Shown: positions 18,425 through 27,959 of the stretch, piece after piece | How the letters are laid out: each line of letters starts with the position of its first letter | Position numbering within the stretch: position 1 is the stretch's first letter | Origin: JALOLG01 sp963776935 | Lineage (GTDB): Bacteria > Actinomycetota > Acidimicrobiia > Acidimicrobiales > Ilumatobacteraceae | Length of the DNA: 64,000 bases | Assembly (NCBI GenBank): GCA_963776935.1 | Contig: CAVZOP010000002.1 | Span: 558,001 to 622,000 of the forward strand | Reading direction: 5' to 3' | The notes under the pieces: generated by a model | What the model was told of the DNA's origin: nothing | What the model saw: only the letters and a program-made list of their open reading frames with translations | The model's database searches: none | Translations under genes and position numbers: made by a program

Positions 18425-19729
18425 TCAGGATCCGCTCGAGATGAACAACGAGATCCTTGAGCCCGGCGCGAGCGTCGCCCCGGCCGGTGGTTGGGTTCGG
18501 ATGGCCAAACCGTCGGCGACCTCGCTGCTGGACTCCGCGGCGATGAACACGTCGTAACGGTTCGGCTCTGCCTCCAGGCGGCTCTTGGCCACATCCGCGT
18601 CGAGGCCAACCACGCTGGGAACGGTCACGGGTACGACGGTCGTGGGCGTCGTGGTGTCGACAGACGTACTGGACGACGGCGCCGTGGACTGCTCCGGCTC
18701 GGTGTCGCCACCCCCGCCGTCGGGCTCGTCTCGATACCGTCTGATCTGATCACCATCGAGCGTGACCAGCACCACGTAGCCGAGGCCGCCCTCGTCGCTG
18801 ATCACGAGCCGAGCCCCGTCGTTGCCCGATGTGCCGGAGTTCCAAGTGGCGTCCTGCGGACCGTCCGGACCCATGCCGCCATAGATCACGAGATTGCCGT
18901 CGTCGCCCATGAAGGCGAAGGATCCCGGGACTGCGTCGCTCAGCGCGGGCTCGCTCCACCACTCCTGGCCTTCGGTCGTCGCCATGAGCTGGCCGGCCGA
19001 GGTCATGCGCAGCTCGTGAAGCCCGCCGTTGCTCGCGAGCGGGTCATCGCCGGCAGAAAGCATCCCGTTCGACGGCAGCGTGTCGCTGTCACCGGACGCA
19101 TTCGTGTCGCTGGTCGGCACGTCGGTCGTCGACGCGTCCGTCTCATCCTCGAACGGCCAGGTGTTGAAAACAAGCGCGGCCAGCACGATGACGATGGCCG
19201 CGGCAGCACCCATGCCGAGGGCGACCGGCCAGCGCCGGCGCGGTGGCCGTTGCGGACGTGCGACCGGCGGTCCGAGGGTGCTGGCGGGCGGCGGTGGCGG
19301 CGATTTGGTGATCAGACTCGCGAGGCCGTCCATCCGGGCATCGAACAGGTCGGCGTCGAGCCGAACGGCCTGGGAGTAGCGGATCTTCTCGGCGACCTCG
19401 GGCGTGAGACGCCGCAGTTCCTCATCGTCGAAGTCCACCGACTTGACGGGCACGAACGTGCGGCTGGCGCGGTGGGCGTACTCGATCTCGCGCCACAGCC
19501 AGTCGCCCTCCCGCCAGCAATCATCCAACGAGCCCGGCGCGAGCACGAGGATGAAGAACCCGCGCTGCGCGATCTCGTTGAGGAGTTGCGTGTTGAACAG
19601 ACCGGCGTGCATCTCGTCGACGTCGAGGTAGGCGTCGACGTGGCGAGCGTGCAGGCCATCTCGCACAAGCCGCGCCCGATCGAAGTGCTTGCGTCGGTAC
19701 GAGATGAACGCGGTGTGTTGGTCGACCAT
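18425..19729 (-). CDS. TIR domain - transmembrane - B-lectin-like - PASTA protein
   Basis: This 434-residue protein starts HTAFISYRRKHFDRARLVRD, a TIR domain (about residues 5-142). E81 in WLWREIEYAHRA is in the position of the TIR NADase glutamate. A Pro-rich linker precedes one membrane helix (about 167-189, WPVALGMGAAAAIVIVLAAL). Outside are a bulb-lectin-like module (about 219-333), whose MGDDGNLVIY is close to the QxDxNxVxY mannose motif, and a Ser/Thr linker. A C-terminal PASTA domain (about 367-433) contains VPSVVGLDADVAKSRL and QPPAGATLAPGS. PASTA domains bind muropeptides or lipid II. The topology suggests an envelope sensor with a cytoplasmic TIR effector. TIR acting only as an adaptor is the alternative. 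No partner gene is evident nearby. Confidence 0.8.
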   Translation of the reverse strand: MVDQHTAFISYRRKHFDRARLVRDGLHARHVDAYLDVDEMHAGLFNTQLLNEIAQRGFFILVLAPGSLDDCWREGDWLWREIEYAHRASRTFVPVKSVDFDDEELRRLTPEVAEKIRYSQAVRLDADLFDARMDGLASLITKSPPPPPASTLGPPVARPQRPPRRRWPVALGMGAAAAIVIVLAALVFNTWPFEDETDASTTDVPTSDTNASGDSDTLPSNGMLSAGDDPLASNGGLHELRMTSAGQLMATTEGQEWWSEPALSDAVPGSFAFMGDDGNLVIYGGMGPDGPQDATWNSGTSGNDGARLVISDEGGLGYVVLVTLDGDQIRRYRDEPDGGGGDTEPEQSTAPSSSTSVDTTTPTTVVPVTVPSVVGLDADVAKSRLEAEPNRYDVFIAAESSSEVADGLAIRTQPPAGATLAPGSRISLFISSGS

Positions 19730-20007
19730 CGCCGCTCCCTCCCGGATGATCGCCTCGCCTCGACACGATACGTCGCCCGGTCAGGTGCACGACCCGGAAT
19801 TGCGGGTGTGTGCCAGGGAGGAACCTCGAGATTGCGTGCGCTGGGCGTGCCATGGTGTGCTCTAGTGGGCAAGAAGGTCGCGCCTGCGACCGTCACGACT
19901 CGAAAGTCGGGGGTCATGGTTCCGTTCACGAGGACTCGTCGTCACGCGACATGCGCCTGCATCGTCCGCTCCGCCACAACCGCTCGCGGAAATAGGCGCG
20001 GTATGTG

Positions 20008-20918
20008 ATGTCGGCATGGTCGGAAGAACTCACATTGGCCTTCGCTCTCGCGGACAGCGCCGACTCCGTGTCGATGTCGCACTTCGCCAGCGAGGAGCTG
20101 ACGACGGTCCACAAGGCTGACGGGACCCCGGTCGCACAGGTCGATCTCGACACTGAGCAGGCGGTGCTCGACGTGCTTCGCCGCGAGCGTCCCGCCGATT
20201 CGGTGGTGGGTGAGGAGGTCGGCCCGCAGCCCGGCGACCCGGCGAGGCGATGGATCCTCGACGGCATCGACGGTACGCACAACTTCGCGTTCGGGCGGCC
20301 CGGGTGGGCGACAGCGATCGCCCTAGAGGCCGACGGCGAGATCGTGGTCGGCCTGCTGTCGGCGCCGGCGCTCGGCCGTCGCTGGTGGGCGACCAAGGGG
20401 GAGGGGCGTGGACGGCGAGCATCCCCTCCGGCGCCGCGTTCGACGCTTCGGCCGCCGAGCCGATTCACGTCGGGACGGCGACGTCGTTGCCGTCGGCGAA
20501 GGTCATGGTGATCCCGTCGGAAGGATTCGTCGTCGGTTGGCGCGACGAGGTGACGCGGCGGTTCCCGACGCCGACCTCGCCGCGGAGTCAGAGCTTGGTG
20601 CTCGACGCCGTGATGGTGGCGGCAGGCGAGCTCGACGCGGCGGTCCTGACGTTCGGGTCGCTGTGGGACTTCGCTGGTCCGAGTCTGATCGTGAGCGAGG
20701 CGGGCGGTGTCTTCCGCGACGCGTGGGGTGGCGAGCGGTTCGACACTCATTCGGGTGTGTTCACGAACCCGGCGCTCGTCGACGACGTCCTGTCGGCGCT
20801 CGCCGAGTTCCGTCCGCCCACACCTGACCGGGCGCGACTCACGCGGACGGTCAGCACGCCGATCGGCACGCCCGAGGAGATCGCCCTCGATCCATGGCGG
20901 GCGTTCGGCATCCGGCCG
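20008..20918 (+). CDS. Inositol monophosphatase-family phosphatase, HisN-like (frameshifted)
   Basis: The start is the ATG at 20008 (a GTG lies one codon earlier). The product is a magnesium-dependent sugar-phosphatase fold. Metal-site blocks are VVGEEVGPQPGD, RRWILDGIDGTHNF (the DPIDGT motif with G for P) and the C-terminal FGSLWDFAGPSLIVSEAGG. The RRWILDGIDGTHNF to RPGWATAIAL spacing resembles histidinol-phosphatase-type members. Near 20400, in GGGGAGGGGCG, the frame slips by one base; adding one G restores ATKGEGAWTASIPSG. A dropped base in the G-run is the simplest cause. Without any stop the frame continues into the DUF3500 module, so the two may be one protein. The histidinol phosphate substrate is only a possibility. 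Confidence 0.75.
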
Positions 20919-22112
20919 ATGCAGACGATGTCGGCGCGCACTCACGTCGAGTCGGCCGCGCCCGAGATCTTCAACATCGTCGACGACCGGGCCGCCGAGC
21001 TCGAACGACCCCACCTCGGCGTCACGACCGACGGCGTCGTTCGGACCGGATGGCGTGATCTGACCGCACCACCCGTCGACACCCGAACGATCGAGGACGC
21101 CGCCCTCGCGTTCGTGCAGGCGCTGACGCCCGACCAGCGAGAACGGGCCAGCTTCTCGATCGACGCCACCGAGTGGCGCACGTGGATCAACGTTCACATG
21201 AACCACTTCCGCCACGGTGTCATGTTGGAGGATCTCGCCCAGCCCGTGCGCGACCTGGCGCTCGGCATCGTGCGCGCCACGCTCTCGACACGCGGGTACG
21301 ACCAGGCGCGCTCGATCATGCGCCTCAACCAACTCCTCGCCGAGCTCACCGGCGACTACGAGGCGTTCGGCGAATGGCCGTACTTCGTGTCGATCTTCGG
21401 CCGCCCGGGCGACAGCGAACCGTGGGGTTGGCAGATCGACGGCCACCACCTGTGCATCAACACGATGGTGGTCGACGGCCGGATCGTGACGACGCCGACG
21501 TTCATGGGCGCCGAGCCCCGCCGGGTCCGCTCCGGCCCGTACGCCGGCATCTCGTTGTTCGACCCAGAGGAGCGCCTCGGGCTCGACCTGATCCGCGCCT
21601 TCGACGGCGCCCAACGCGAGCGGGCGATCATCCATCAGTCGATCCTCCCCGACGACATCCCGGTGCATCTTCAGAACATGTTCGACGGGCGGATGCAGGC
21701 CGGCGCGTTCCACGACAATCTCGTGGCGCAGTACCAGGGTGTCGCCGGGGCCGACATGACGGATGCCCAGCGCCGTCTGCTGCGCGAGCTGGCGGCCACG
21801 TACGTCGAGTGGAACGCGCCCGACCATGCCAAGCTGCGGCTCGCCGAGGTCGAGTCGCAACTCGACGAGACGTGGTTCTCGTGGTACGGGGGCTACGACG
21901 ACGAGGCGCCGTTCTACTACCGGGTGCACAGCCCGGTCCTCCTGATCGAGTTCGACCACCATCCGGGTGTCGCCCTCGACAACGTGATGCCGACGCGAAA
22001 CCACGTGCACACCGTCGTGCGGACACCCAACGGCGGCGACTACGGCGCCGACCTCCTGCGTCTGCACCACGAGCGCTTCGACCATCACGGCGGCGAGCAC
22101 CGAGCCCGCTGA
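20919..22112 (+). CDS. DUF3500 family protein, in frame with the upstream phosphatase
   Basis: This module is about 397 residues if started at the ATG at 20919. DUF3500 signatures are clear: TRTIEDAALAFVQALTPDQR, the RGYDQARSIMRLNQLLAEL helix, FGEWPYFVSIFGRPGDSEPW, GWQIDGHHLCINTMVV, and FMGAEPRRVRSGPYAGIS. The last part contains FYYRVHSPVLLIEFDHHPG and RNHVHTVVRTPNGGDYG, which are His-rich and suggest metal binding. The biochemical role of the family is not established as far as I know. No strong ribosome-binding site precedes 20919, and the frame is shared with the phosphatase. It is either the second half of a fusion or a gene whose true start was blurred by an indel. Confidence 0.72.
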   Translation: MQTMSARTHVESAAPEIFNIVDDRAAELERPHLGVTTDGVVRTGWRDLTAPPVDTRTIEDAALAFVQALTPDQRERASFSIDATEWRTWINVHMNHFRHGVMLEDLAQPVRDLALGIVRATLSTRGYDQARSIMRLNQLLAELTGDYEAFGEWPYFVSIFGRPGDSEPWGWQIDGHHLCINTMVVDGRIVTTPTFMGAEPRRVRSGPYAGISLFDPEERLGLDLIRAFDGAQRERAIIHQSILPDDIPVHLQNMFDGRMQAGAFHDNLVAQYQGVAGADMTDAQRRLLRELAATYVEWNAPDHAKLRLAEVESQLDETWFSWYGGYDDEAPFYYRVHSPVLLIEFDHHPGVALDNVMPTRNHVHTVVRTPNGGDYGADLLRLHHERFDHHGGEHRAR

Positions 22113-22194
22113 CCGGCGCGGCGACGGCGCCGGCGTCGACCGACGGCCCCGTCAGCGTGCGATGCGTTCGGACGACGGACAGTACGTTGCTGCG

Positions 22195-23070
22195 ATGCGG
22201 TACGGGTTGTATGCGATGAACTACGGCTCGTGCGCCGAGCCCGACAACGTGGTGCGCGTTGCCGAGCACGCCGAAGCGGCGGGTTTCGAATCACTGTGGA
22301 CCGGCGAGCACTTCGCGTTGCCAGATCCCAAGCCCGACTGGTTCACGATGGAACCGACGTTGCCGTACCTCGACGCGATCGTCGCCATGACGCTGATGGC
22401 CGCCCACACCGACACGATCAAGATCGCCGCCGGCGTGTTCGAGCTGCCGCTGCACTCGCCCGTCATGCTGGCCAAGCAGCTCACCAGCATCGACCGCGTC
22501 TCGAACGGTCGCCTGCTGGCCGGCGTGGGGGTGGGATACCTCGAAGCGGAGTACGCCGCGTTCGGTGTGCCGTTGTCCGAGCGCGGCAGCCGCACCGACG
22601 AGTACATCGATGCGATGCGGGCGCTGTGGACCATGCCGGCCCCGGAGTACCGGGGCCGCCATGTCACGATCACCGGCGTCGACTCGCATCCACGCCCGGT
22701 CCAGTCCGGCGGACCGCCGATCATCATCGGCGGGTTGAGCGACGCCGCTCGCCGGCGGGCGGTCACGAGGGGCAACGGCTGGTTCGTCTACGACACCGAC
22801 GTGGCGTGGGTGCACGAGGCGGTGACACAGCTGGCCGACGATGCCGAGCGGTTGGGGCGCCGAGCCGAGCTCGGTCGGTTGGAGCTGACCGCCATTCCCG
22901 CCGGCACGTTCGACCGTCGCGCCGCCGAGGAGTACGAGGCGGCCGGCGTCGACCGCGTCGTCCTGACACCGCAGCACGACCTGCCGCTCGAACGCCGCCA
23001 CGAGAGCGTCGCCGTCGACCAGATACTGCGGATGATCGACACGTTCGCCGCCCAACTGATCGATCGGTGA
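22195..23070 (+). CDS. LLM-class (probably F420-dependent) oxidoreductase
   Basis: The start is the ATG at 22195 rather than 22162, because homology begins MRYGLYAMNYGS. The 291-residue product is a TIM-barrel flavin/F420 enzyme of the bacterial luciferase-like group. Its segments include GFESLWTGEHFALPDP, LPYLDAIVAMTLMAAHT, IKIAAGVFELPLHSPVMLAK, LDRVSNGRLL-type (IDRVSNGRLLAGVGVGYLEA) and GGPPIIIGGLSDAARRRAV. F420 use is typical for this subgroup in actinobacteria, but sequence alone does not separate F420 from FMN. It is probably monocistronic or follows the DUF3500 gene by 82 bp. Substrate unknown. Confidence 0.83.
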   Translation: MRYGLYAMNYGSCAEPDNVVRVAEHAEAAGFESLWTGEHFALPDPKPDWFTMEPTLPYLDAIVAMTLMAAHTDTIKIAAGVFELPLHSPVMLAKQLTSIDRVSNGRLLAGVGVGYLEAEYAAFGVPLSERGSRTDEYIDAMRALWTMPAPEYRGRHVTITGVDSHPRPVQSGGPPIIIGGLSDAARRRAVTRGNGWFVYDTDVAWVHEAVTQLADDAERLGRRAELGRLELTAIPAGTFDRRAAEEYEAAGVDRVVLTPQHDLPLERRHESVAVDQILRMIDTFAAQLIDR

Positions 23071-23113
23071 AGGCGCCCGCCGCTTCCGCATGACGGTCCG
23101 CTCGACGGGCGCG

Positions 23114-23632
23114 TCAGTCGAGCGGCGGGGGAGGTGGGCCGAGGACCTCGATGCCGTACTCGGCACACACCCGGGCGACGTGCCCGGGATCGATCTCGAT
23201 CGGGTCGGGCAAGGCGTTTGGATCGGTCGGCGTGCCCAGCGCGCCCACGAAGCGGTCGAAGCTCGGTCCGTTGCGGCGACCGGCGTTCACGGTGAGGAAC
23301 CGGGCTTCGTCGCTCAGGACCTGCCATGTGTGTGGGATGCCGTGCGGCAGGGTGACGGCCGCGCCGGCCGACGCCACGGTGGAGTCGCCGCCCCCGAGGT
23401 CGATGCGGATCTCACCCTCGAGGACGTACATCATCTCGTCCTCTTCGGTGTGCTGGTGCAGCGGTGGTCCGAACCCGCGCGGCGCGACGAACTCGACGAG
23501 CGCGAGTCCGGAGTCGGAGCCACCGGCGCCGACTTTGACGGTCGCCAGGTGGTTCAGGAAGAAGTGGTGGTCGCCCTGGTCGGCGGAAACCGACTGGAGC
23601 GACTCGATGGTGGCAGCGGTGGTGTTGGTCAT
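23114..23632 (-). CDS. Cupin-domain protein
   Basis: This 172-residue single-domain cupin has metal-site motif 1 as PPLHQHTEEDEMMYVLEGEI (two His and one Glu) and motif 2 as VTLPHGIPHTWQVLSD. The N-terminal part (HHFFLNHLATVKVGAG) and the C-terminal helix (PGHVARVCAEYGIEVLGPP) resemble quercetinase-like actinobacterial cupins. No substrate can be assigned. It is convergent with the oxidoreductase gene and lies 56 bp downstream of the hydrolase-SARP gene on the same strand. Confidence 0.8.
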   Translation of the reverse strand: MTNTTAATIESLQSVSADQGDHHFFLNHLATVKVGAGGSDSGLALVEFVAPRGFGPPLHQHTEEDEMMYVLEGEIRIDLGGGDSTVASAGAAVTLPHGIPHTWQVLSDEARFLTVNAGRRNGPSFDRFVGALGTPTDPNALPDPIEIDPGHVARVCAEYGIEVLGPPPPPLD

Positions 23633-23688
23633 GGGATCGAGCGTGACCCCGCACCCTTTCGAAAAGCTTTCGGATCACGTCGCGTTGC

Positions 23689-25237
23689 TCAGCTCGCGAT
23701 GTCGTCCCAGCTCGTCGAGCTCACGCCGAGGTCGTCCATCGCGGCGACGTACGCCTGGTACGCAGTGCGCGCCTCGCTGAGGCGGCCTTGCTCTCGAAGG
23801 GTCGCGACGAGCGAGCGATGGGCGTCCTCGTCGTACGGCGCCTGGGTGAGGAGCGCGCCGCCAGAGTTCGATCGCGTCGTCGGTGTCGCTGATCGCTGCC
23901 AGCCCGCGGGCGGCGACGCCGAACCGAGCCCGGATCTCGTCACGGAGTGGTGCGGACCAGTCCTCGTAACGATCATCGGGTAGGAACTCCCCGGCGTGGC
24001 CGGCGACGATCGCGGCGTCGTCGGTCTGCGCGAACCATCGTTCGATGTCGACATCGACGTGGTCGAGATCGAGCCGGATCGACGATCGGTCGGCGATGAC
24101 ACCACCGCCCAAGATGCGCCGCACCGCCGAGAGCTGGACCGAGAGCCGGGCACCCAGGCGCTCGATGTCATCGTCCTCGGGCCACAGCACCGCGATCAGC
24201 TCGTCGCGTGTCACCGGCCACCCGCGGGCGACCACCAACCGCTTCAGGAGCGTCCGCGCCCGCTTCGAGCCCCACGCCGCGGTCGGGACCGGTGTCCCGT
24301 CGACCATGACCTCGAAGCGGCCGAGCGTGACGATCTCTGTGCGGTGCTTGGTCCAGCTGAGCGTCCGATCAGACACCCTGCCCGTGGTGAAGCGTTCGAT
24401 CGCTCCCAGCGCGAACGCCAGATCGGTGGCGTAGAGGAAATGATCGTCACCCGGCATCTCGACCAGCTCGACGTCGACGCCGTGGGTTCGGAGCAAGCCA
24501 CATGTCTCGCGCGCGGGTCGATCTGCACGACGCGATCGCCGACACGATGGAGGATCAGCACCGGGCACTCCACCCTGTGCAAGACGCCACGCGCGTCCAT
24601 CTCGCGGCCGAGATCCACCAAGTCGCCGATCGCGTCACGACCGGCGGCGTTGCGCTCATACCGTTCGTGCCAGTGCCGGAACTCGCCGTCGTCCGCCAGC
24701 GTCGGTGCGAACAGGTCGACGATGATCGACTCCGACGTCCCCCAGCCCGCCACGACGCGTTGCCCACATCGCGGCGACACTTCCGCCACCCGCCACATCC
24801 CGGTCGTCGTCGGTGCGGGGTGTCAGAAACGCGGACGACGACTCGAGGATCACGCCCTGCACTCGATCGGGATATGTCGCCGCGAACATCAACGTCATCG
24901 GGCCGCCCTCGGACGTGCCCATCACATACGCCCGGTCGATGCCGGCATCGTCCATCACCGCCGACAGTTCGTCGACCCGCTCGTCGACTCGTGGGATGTC
25001 CGGACTTCGATTCGACATGCCGGTGCCCCGCTTGTCGAACGCCACGAACCGACAGAACGTGGCAAACCCCTCGAACATCCGGCGGATCGCCGGCCACTCC
25101 CACGCCATCTCGATGTTCTGCGCCAGCGGCGGCACCGACACGATCGTCACGTCGCCGTCGCCGATGGATTGGTAGGCGATCGATGATCCGTTCGGCGTGC
25201 GGGCAAACCGGGTGTCGGGCACCGCTTGATTGGGCAT
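23689..25237 (-). CDS. Alpha/beta hydrolase fused to SARP/BTAD regulator (three frameshifts)
   Basis: The start is the ATG at 25237. Residues about 1-270 are an alpha/beta hydrolase: SIAYQSIGDGDVTIVSVPPL, FDKRGTGMS, nucleophile region YVMGTSEGGPMTLM and VLILHRVGDRVVQ. The C-terminal part begins IVTLGRFEVMVDGTPVPTAA and continues KRARTLLKRLVVARGWPVTR and SVQLSAVRRILGGG. That is the OmpR-type winged helix plus BTAD of SARP regulators, with the tail APYDEDAHRSLVATLREQGR. Three single-base breaks (about 24790, 24523 and 23862) divide it. Homology is preserved through all four pieces, so the gene was intact recently or the sequence contains indels. It probably acts as a transcription regulator with a ligand-sensing or enzymatic hydrolase domain. 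No target is apparent. Confidence 0.68.
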
Positions 25238-25338
25238 TCAGCGCCCCTCCCGGGCCAGACGACCCACGCCAACAGCATGGCACGATCGATCGCAACGCCC
25301 GACCGCCATGCACCCCGGCATCGGGTGGTGATCGGGGG

Positions 25339-26256
25339 TCAGGCGTGCTCGGCGAGCACCGACTCGACGACCTCGAGCGCACTGAACCGCCACCCCCAGC
25401 GGCGCGCCGCGGCATCGGGGTCGGGTCCGCTCGCACTCATGTGGACGACGGTGATGAGTGCCTTCCACAGCGCCCAGCCGCGGGCCCGGGACCACGTGGC
25501 CTCGTCGAAGGCGACGGCATCGCGGAACACAGCGCGACTGTCGCCATCGAAGAACGTCCAGGCCATCACGAGGTCGCAGGCCGGATCACCGATGGCGCTG
25601 CAGCCGAAGTCGATCACTGCCCGAAGGACGCCCCCTTCGACGAGCAGGTTGGTCGGCGCGACGTCGCCGTGCACCCACACCGGTGGTCGCTCCCACGCGC
25701 TGGCCATCGCCGCCTCCCAAGCCCGGCCGGCGGCTGCGACGTCGATCACGCCGGCCGCCCGCTCGATCGCCGCTCGGCACTCGGCGTCGTAGACGGTGAG
25801 CGGCCCACCCCGGAAGAAGTTGTGGGCGCCAGGGGGTGGCCCGCCGCCGGCGTCGATCTTCTGGAGCGCCGTGAGGAATCCCGCCAGGTCGGTTGCCAAC
25901 TCGACCAGTCCGTTGATCCGGTCGACGGTGGCCGTCTCGCCGTCGATCCACCGGTACACCGACCACGGCCGTGGAAACCGGTCGTCGGGCCGCCCCACTG
26001 CGATCGGCTCCGGGATCTGGACAGGAAGGTGCGCGGCAAGGATCGGCAGCCACCGATGCTCCTTGTACACCTGCGCGGCGTAGCCATCGCCGCTCGGGAG
26101 ACGAATCGACAGCTCGTCGCCGAGACGGAACGTGGTGTTGTCCCAGCCATCCGCGGCGACCGGCACGACGGGCAGATCGGCCCACTGTGGAAACTGCGCG
26201 GCCACGAGCCCAGCGGCTACGGCGGGTGTGATGTCGCGTTTGTCCACCTCGCCCAT
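25339..26256 (-). CDS. APH-family small-molecule kinase
   Basis: The start is taken as the ATG at 26256; a GTG lies two codons upstream. The product is about 305 residues with an aminoglycoside-phosphotransferase fold. N-lobe segments are WDNTTFRLGDELSIRLPSG and the lysine/glutamate region YKEHRWLPILAAHL. The catalytic loop is PVWVHGDVAPTNLLVEGG (HGDxxxxN) and the metal loop VIDFGCSAIGDPACDLVMAW. WSVYRWIDGETATVD is the hinge. Most chromosomal members phosphorylate unknown metabolites or act as housekeeping kinases, so antibiotic resistance should not be assumed. It is divergent from the acyl-CoA synthetase gene. Confidence 0.82.
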   Translation of the reverse strand: MGEVDKRDITPAVAAGLVAAQFPQWADLPVVPVAADGWDNTTFRLGDELSIRLPSGDGYAAQVYKEHRWLPILAAHLPVQIPEPIAVGRPDDRFPRPWSVYRWIDGETATVDRINGLVELATDLAGFLTALQKIDAGGGPPPGAHNFFRGGPLTVYDAECRAAIERAAGVIDVAAAGRAWEAAMASAWERPPVWVHGDVAPTNLLVEGGVLRAVIDFGCSAIGDPACDLVMAWTFFDGDSRAVFRDAVAFDEATWSRARGWALWKALITVVHMSASGPDPDAAARRWGWRFSALEVVESVLAEHA

Positions 26257-26364
26257 GGTCACCCGTCACGCAAGCGAGGTTCAATCTCGTTTCACCCGAG
26301 CGCGCCGGGGCCAGCCTTCGCTCACATCGGGCCACCGTCGAGGCGCGGGCTACGGTCGGGCCGG

Positions 26365-27915
26365 ATGCGACCCGGACGATCGTCGTTCACGATTCCCGAC
26401 GATGCTCCTGACTACCCGACGATGGTGCATGCCCTCGACGCCGTCGCCGAACGCGCGTCCGACCGGACCGCGTTGGTGGTCGATGAGCGACAGCTCACGT
26501 TCGGGCAGTATCGGCGCGCCGTCGGTGGCTTGGCGGCCCATCTCGCGTCACACGTCGGGCGCGGCGACACCGTCGCCCTCGTGATGGGGAACTCGATCGA
26601 GATGGCGGTCGCCGACTTCGGTGTCCAGGCCGTCGGCGCCCAGGTCGCGCCGCTCAATCCCAACCTGACCGACCGAGAGCTCACTCCGCTGTTCGGCGAC
26701 ATCGCCCCGTCCGTGGTGTTGTGCGCGCCCGAACACGCCGAACGCATCACCGCCCTGGCGAGCCGGCTCGGAAGCGCGGCGGTCGAGATCGTCGGCGACG
26801 GCGGGCTCGATGTCTGGGCCTGGGCAGACGATCCGACGTGCCGGCTCCCAGAGGTGCTTCCCGATCCTGACGACCGCTGCTCGATGTTCTTCACGGGCGG
26901 CACCACCGGGCTCCCCAAAGGCGCCGAGCACACCCACCGCACCACGGTCGCGTTCTGCCGGATCAACCTCTCGGTGTGGAGGTTCGGTTACGACCAGGAG
27001 GTGATCCTCAACGTCGCTCCGATGTCGCACATCTGGGGTCATCACTACAGCTTGATCATGCCGCTCTTCCTCGGGGCGACTGCGGTCGTGGCACGCCAGT
27101 ATCAGCCCGAAGTCGTGCTCGACCTGATCGAGCGTCATCGGGTGACGCTCTTCGCCGGTGGTCCGGCTTCGATCTACGTCGGCATGTTGAACTCACCCCG
27201 CATCGACGACGTCGACCTGTCATCGCTTCGGTTCAGCCTGGCCGGTGGAGCCCCGTGCCCCGAAGCCCTGCTCGTCCGATGGCGGGAACTGACCGGGCAT
27301 GCGATTCTCGAGGGCTGGGGCATGTCGGAAGGCGCACCGATCAACGCCAACCCGAGCTTCGGACCGCAGAAGCTGCTCTCCACCGGGCCGACCGTGGCGG
27401 AGACCGAGATCGACGTCGTCGACATCGAGACCGGCACCCGGGTGCTCCCGGTCGGTGAACGCGGCGAGATACGCGTGCGCGGCCCGCAGTTCACCACTGG
27501 CTATCGGAACCGGCCGGACGAGACCGCGGCGACCATTCGCGACGGGTGGCTCTACACCGGCGACATCGGCTACTTCGACGACGACGGCTACATGTTCCTC
27601 GTCGACCGCAAGAAGGAGCTGATCATCGTCGGGGGATACAACGTGTACCCGCGCGAGATCGACGAGTTGCTCACGAACCATCCCGCGGTTCGCGAGGCGG
27701 CGGCGGTCGGAGTGCCCGACGAGTTCCTCGGGGAGGCGGTGCGGGCGTTCGTGGCGCTACGGCCCGGCGAGCACATCACGACTGACGAGTTGTCGGACTA
27801 CTGCCACGCCAACTTGGTCAAGTACAAGCGACCCCGCGAGATCGTGATCCTCGACGAGCTCCCCAAGAAGGGCCCGGGCAAGATCGACAAGCTGCTGCTC
27901 AAGTCGACGTCCTGA
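26365..27915 (+). CDS. Acyl-CoA synthetase (AMP-forming ligase, FadD-like)
   Basis: The ATG at 26365 gives 516 residues; a longer in-frame extension upstream is antisense to real genes. Adenylating-enzyme motifs appear in order: A3 SMFFTGGTTGLPKGAEHTH, APMSHIWGHHYSLIMP, A5 GWGMSEGAP, A7 GWLYTGDIGYFDDDGY, A8 VDRKKELIIVGGYNVYP and A10 lysine in PKKGPGKIDKLLL. The length and motif spacing fit fatty-acyl or related carboxylate CoA ligases. The chain-length preference cannot be read. It stands alone, convergent with the EAL-HDOD gene. Confidence 0.87.
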   Translation: MRPGRSSFTIPDDAPDYPTMVHALDAVAERASDRTALVVDERQLTFGQYRRAVGGLAAHLASHVGRGDTVALVMGNSIEMAVADFGVQAVGAQVAPLNPNLTDRELTPLFGDIAPSVVLCAPEHAERITALASRLGSAAVEIVGDGGLDVWAWADDPTCRLPEVLPDPDDRCSMFFTGGTTGLPKGAEHTHRTTVAFCRINLSVWRFGYDQEVILNVAPMSHIWGHHYSLIMPLFLGATAVVARQYQPEVVLDLIERHRVTLFAGGPASIYVGMLNSPRIDDVDLSSLRFSLAGGAPCPEALLVRWRELTGHAILEGWGMSEGAPINANPSFGPQKLLSTGPTVAETEIDVVDIETGTRVLPVGERGEIRVRGPQFTTGYRNRPDETAATIRDGWLYTGDIGYFDDDGYMFLVDRKKELIIVGGYNVYPREIDELLTNHPAVREAAAVGVPDEFLGEAVRAFVALRPGEHITTDELSDYCHANLVKYKRPREIVILDELPKKGPGKIDKLLLKSTS

Positions 27916-27959
27916 CCGCCGGTGCGTCGCGCCCTGGGGTCGTCCGCCTCAGTTGTGGC

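Noticed and set aside
25339..26256. Aminoglycoside resistance gene
   Set aside because: The APH fold is clear but there is no mobile context, and most chromosomal members of this type are not resistance enzymes.
24502..26364. Upstream extension of the acyl-CoA synthetase frame
   Set aside because: It is antisense to the hydrolase-SARP and kinase genes. Ligase homology begins at the ATG at 26365.
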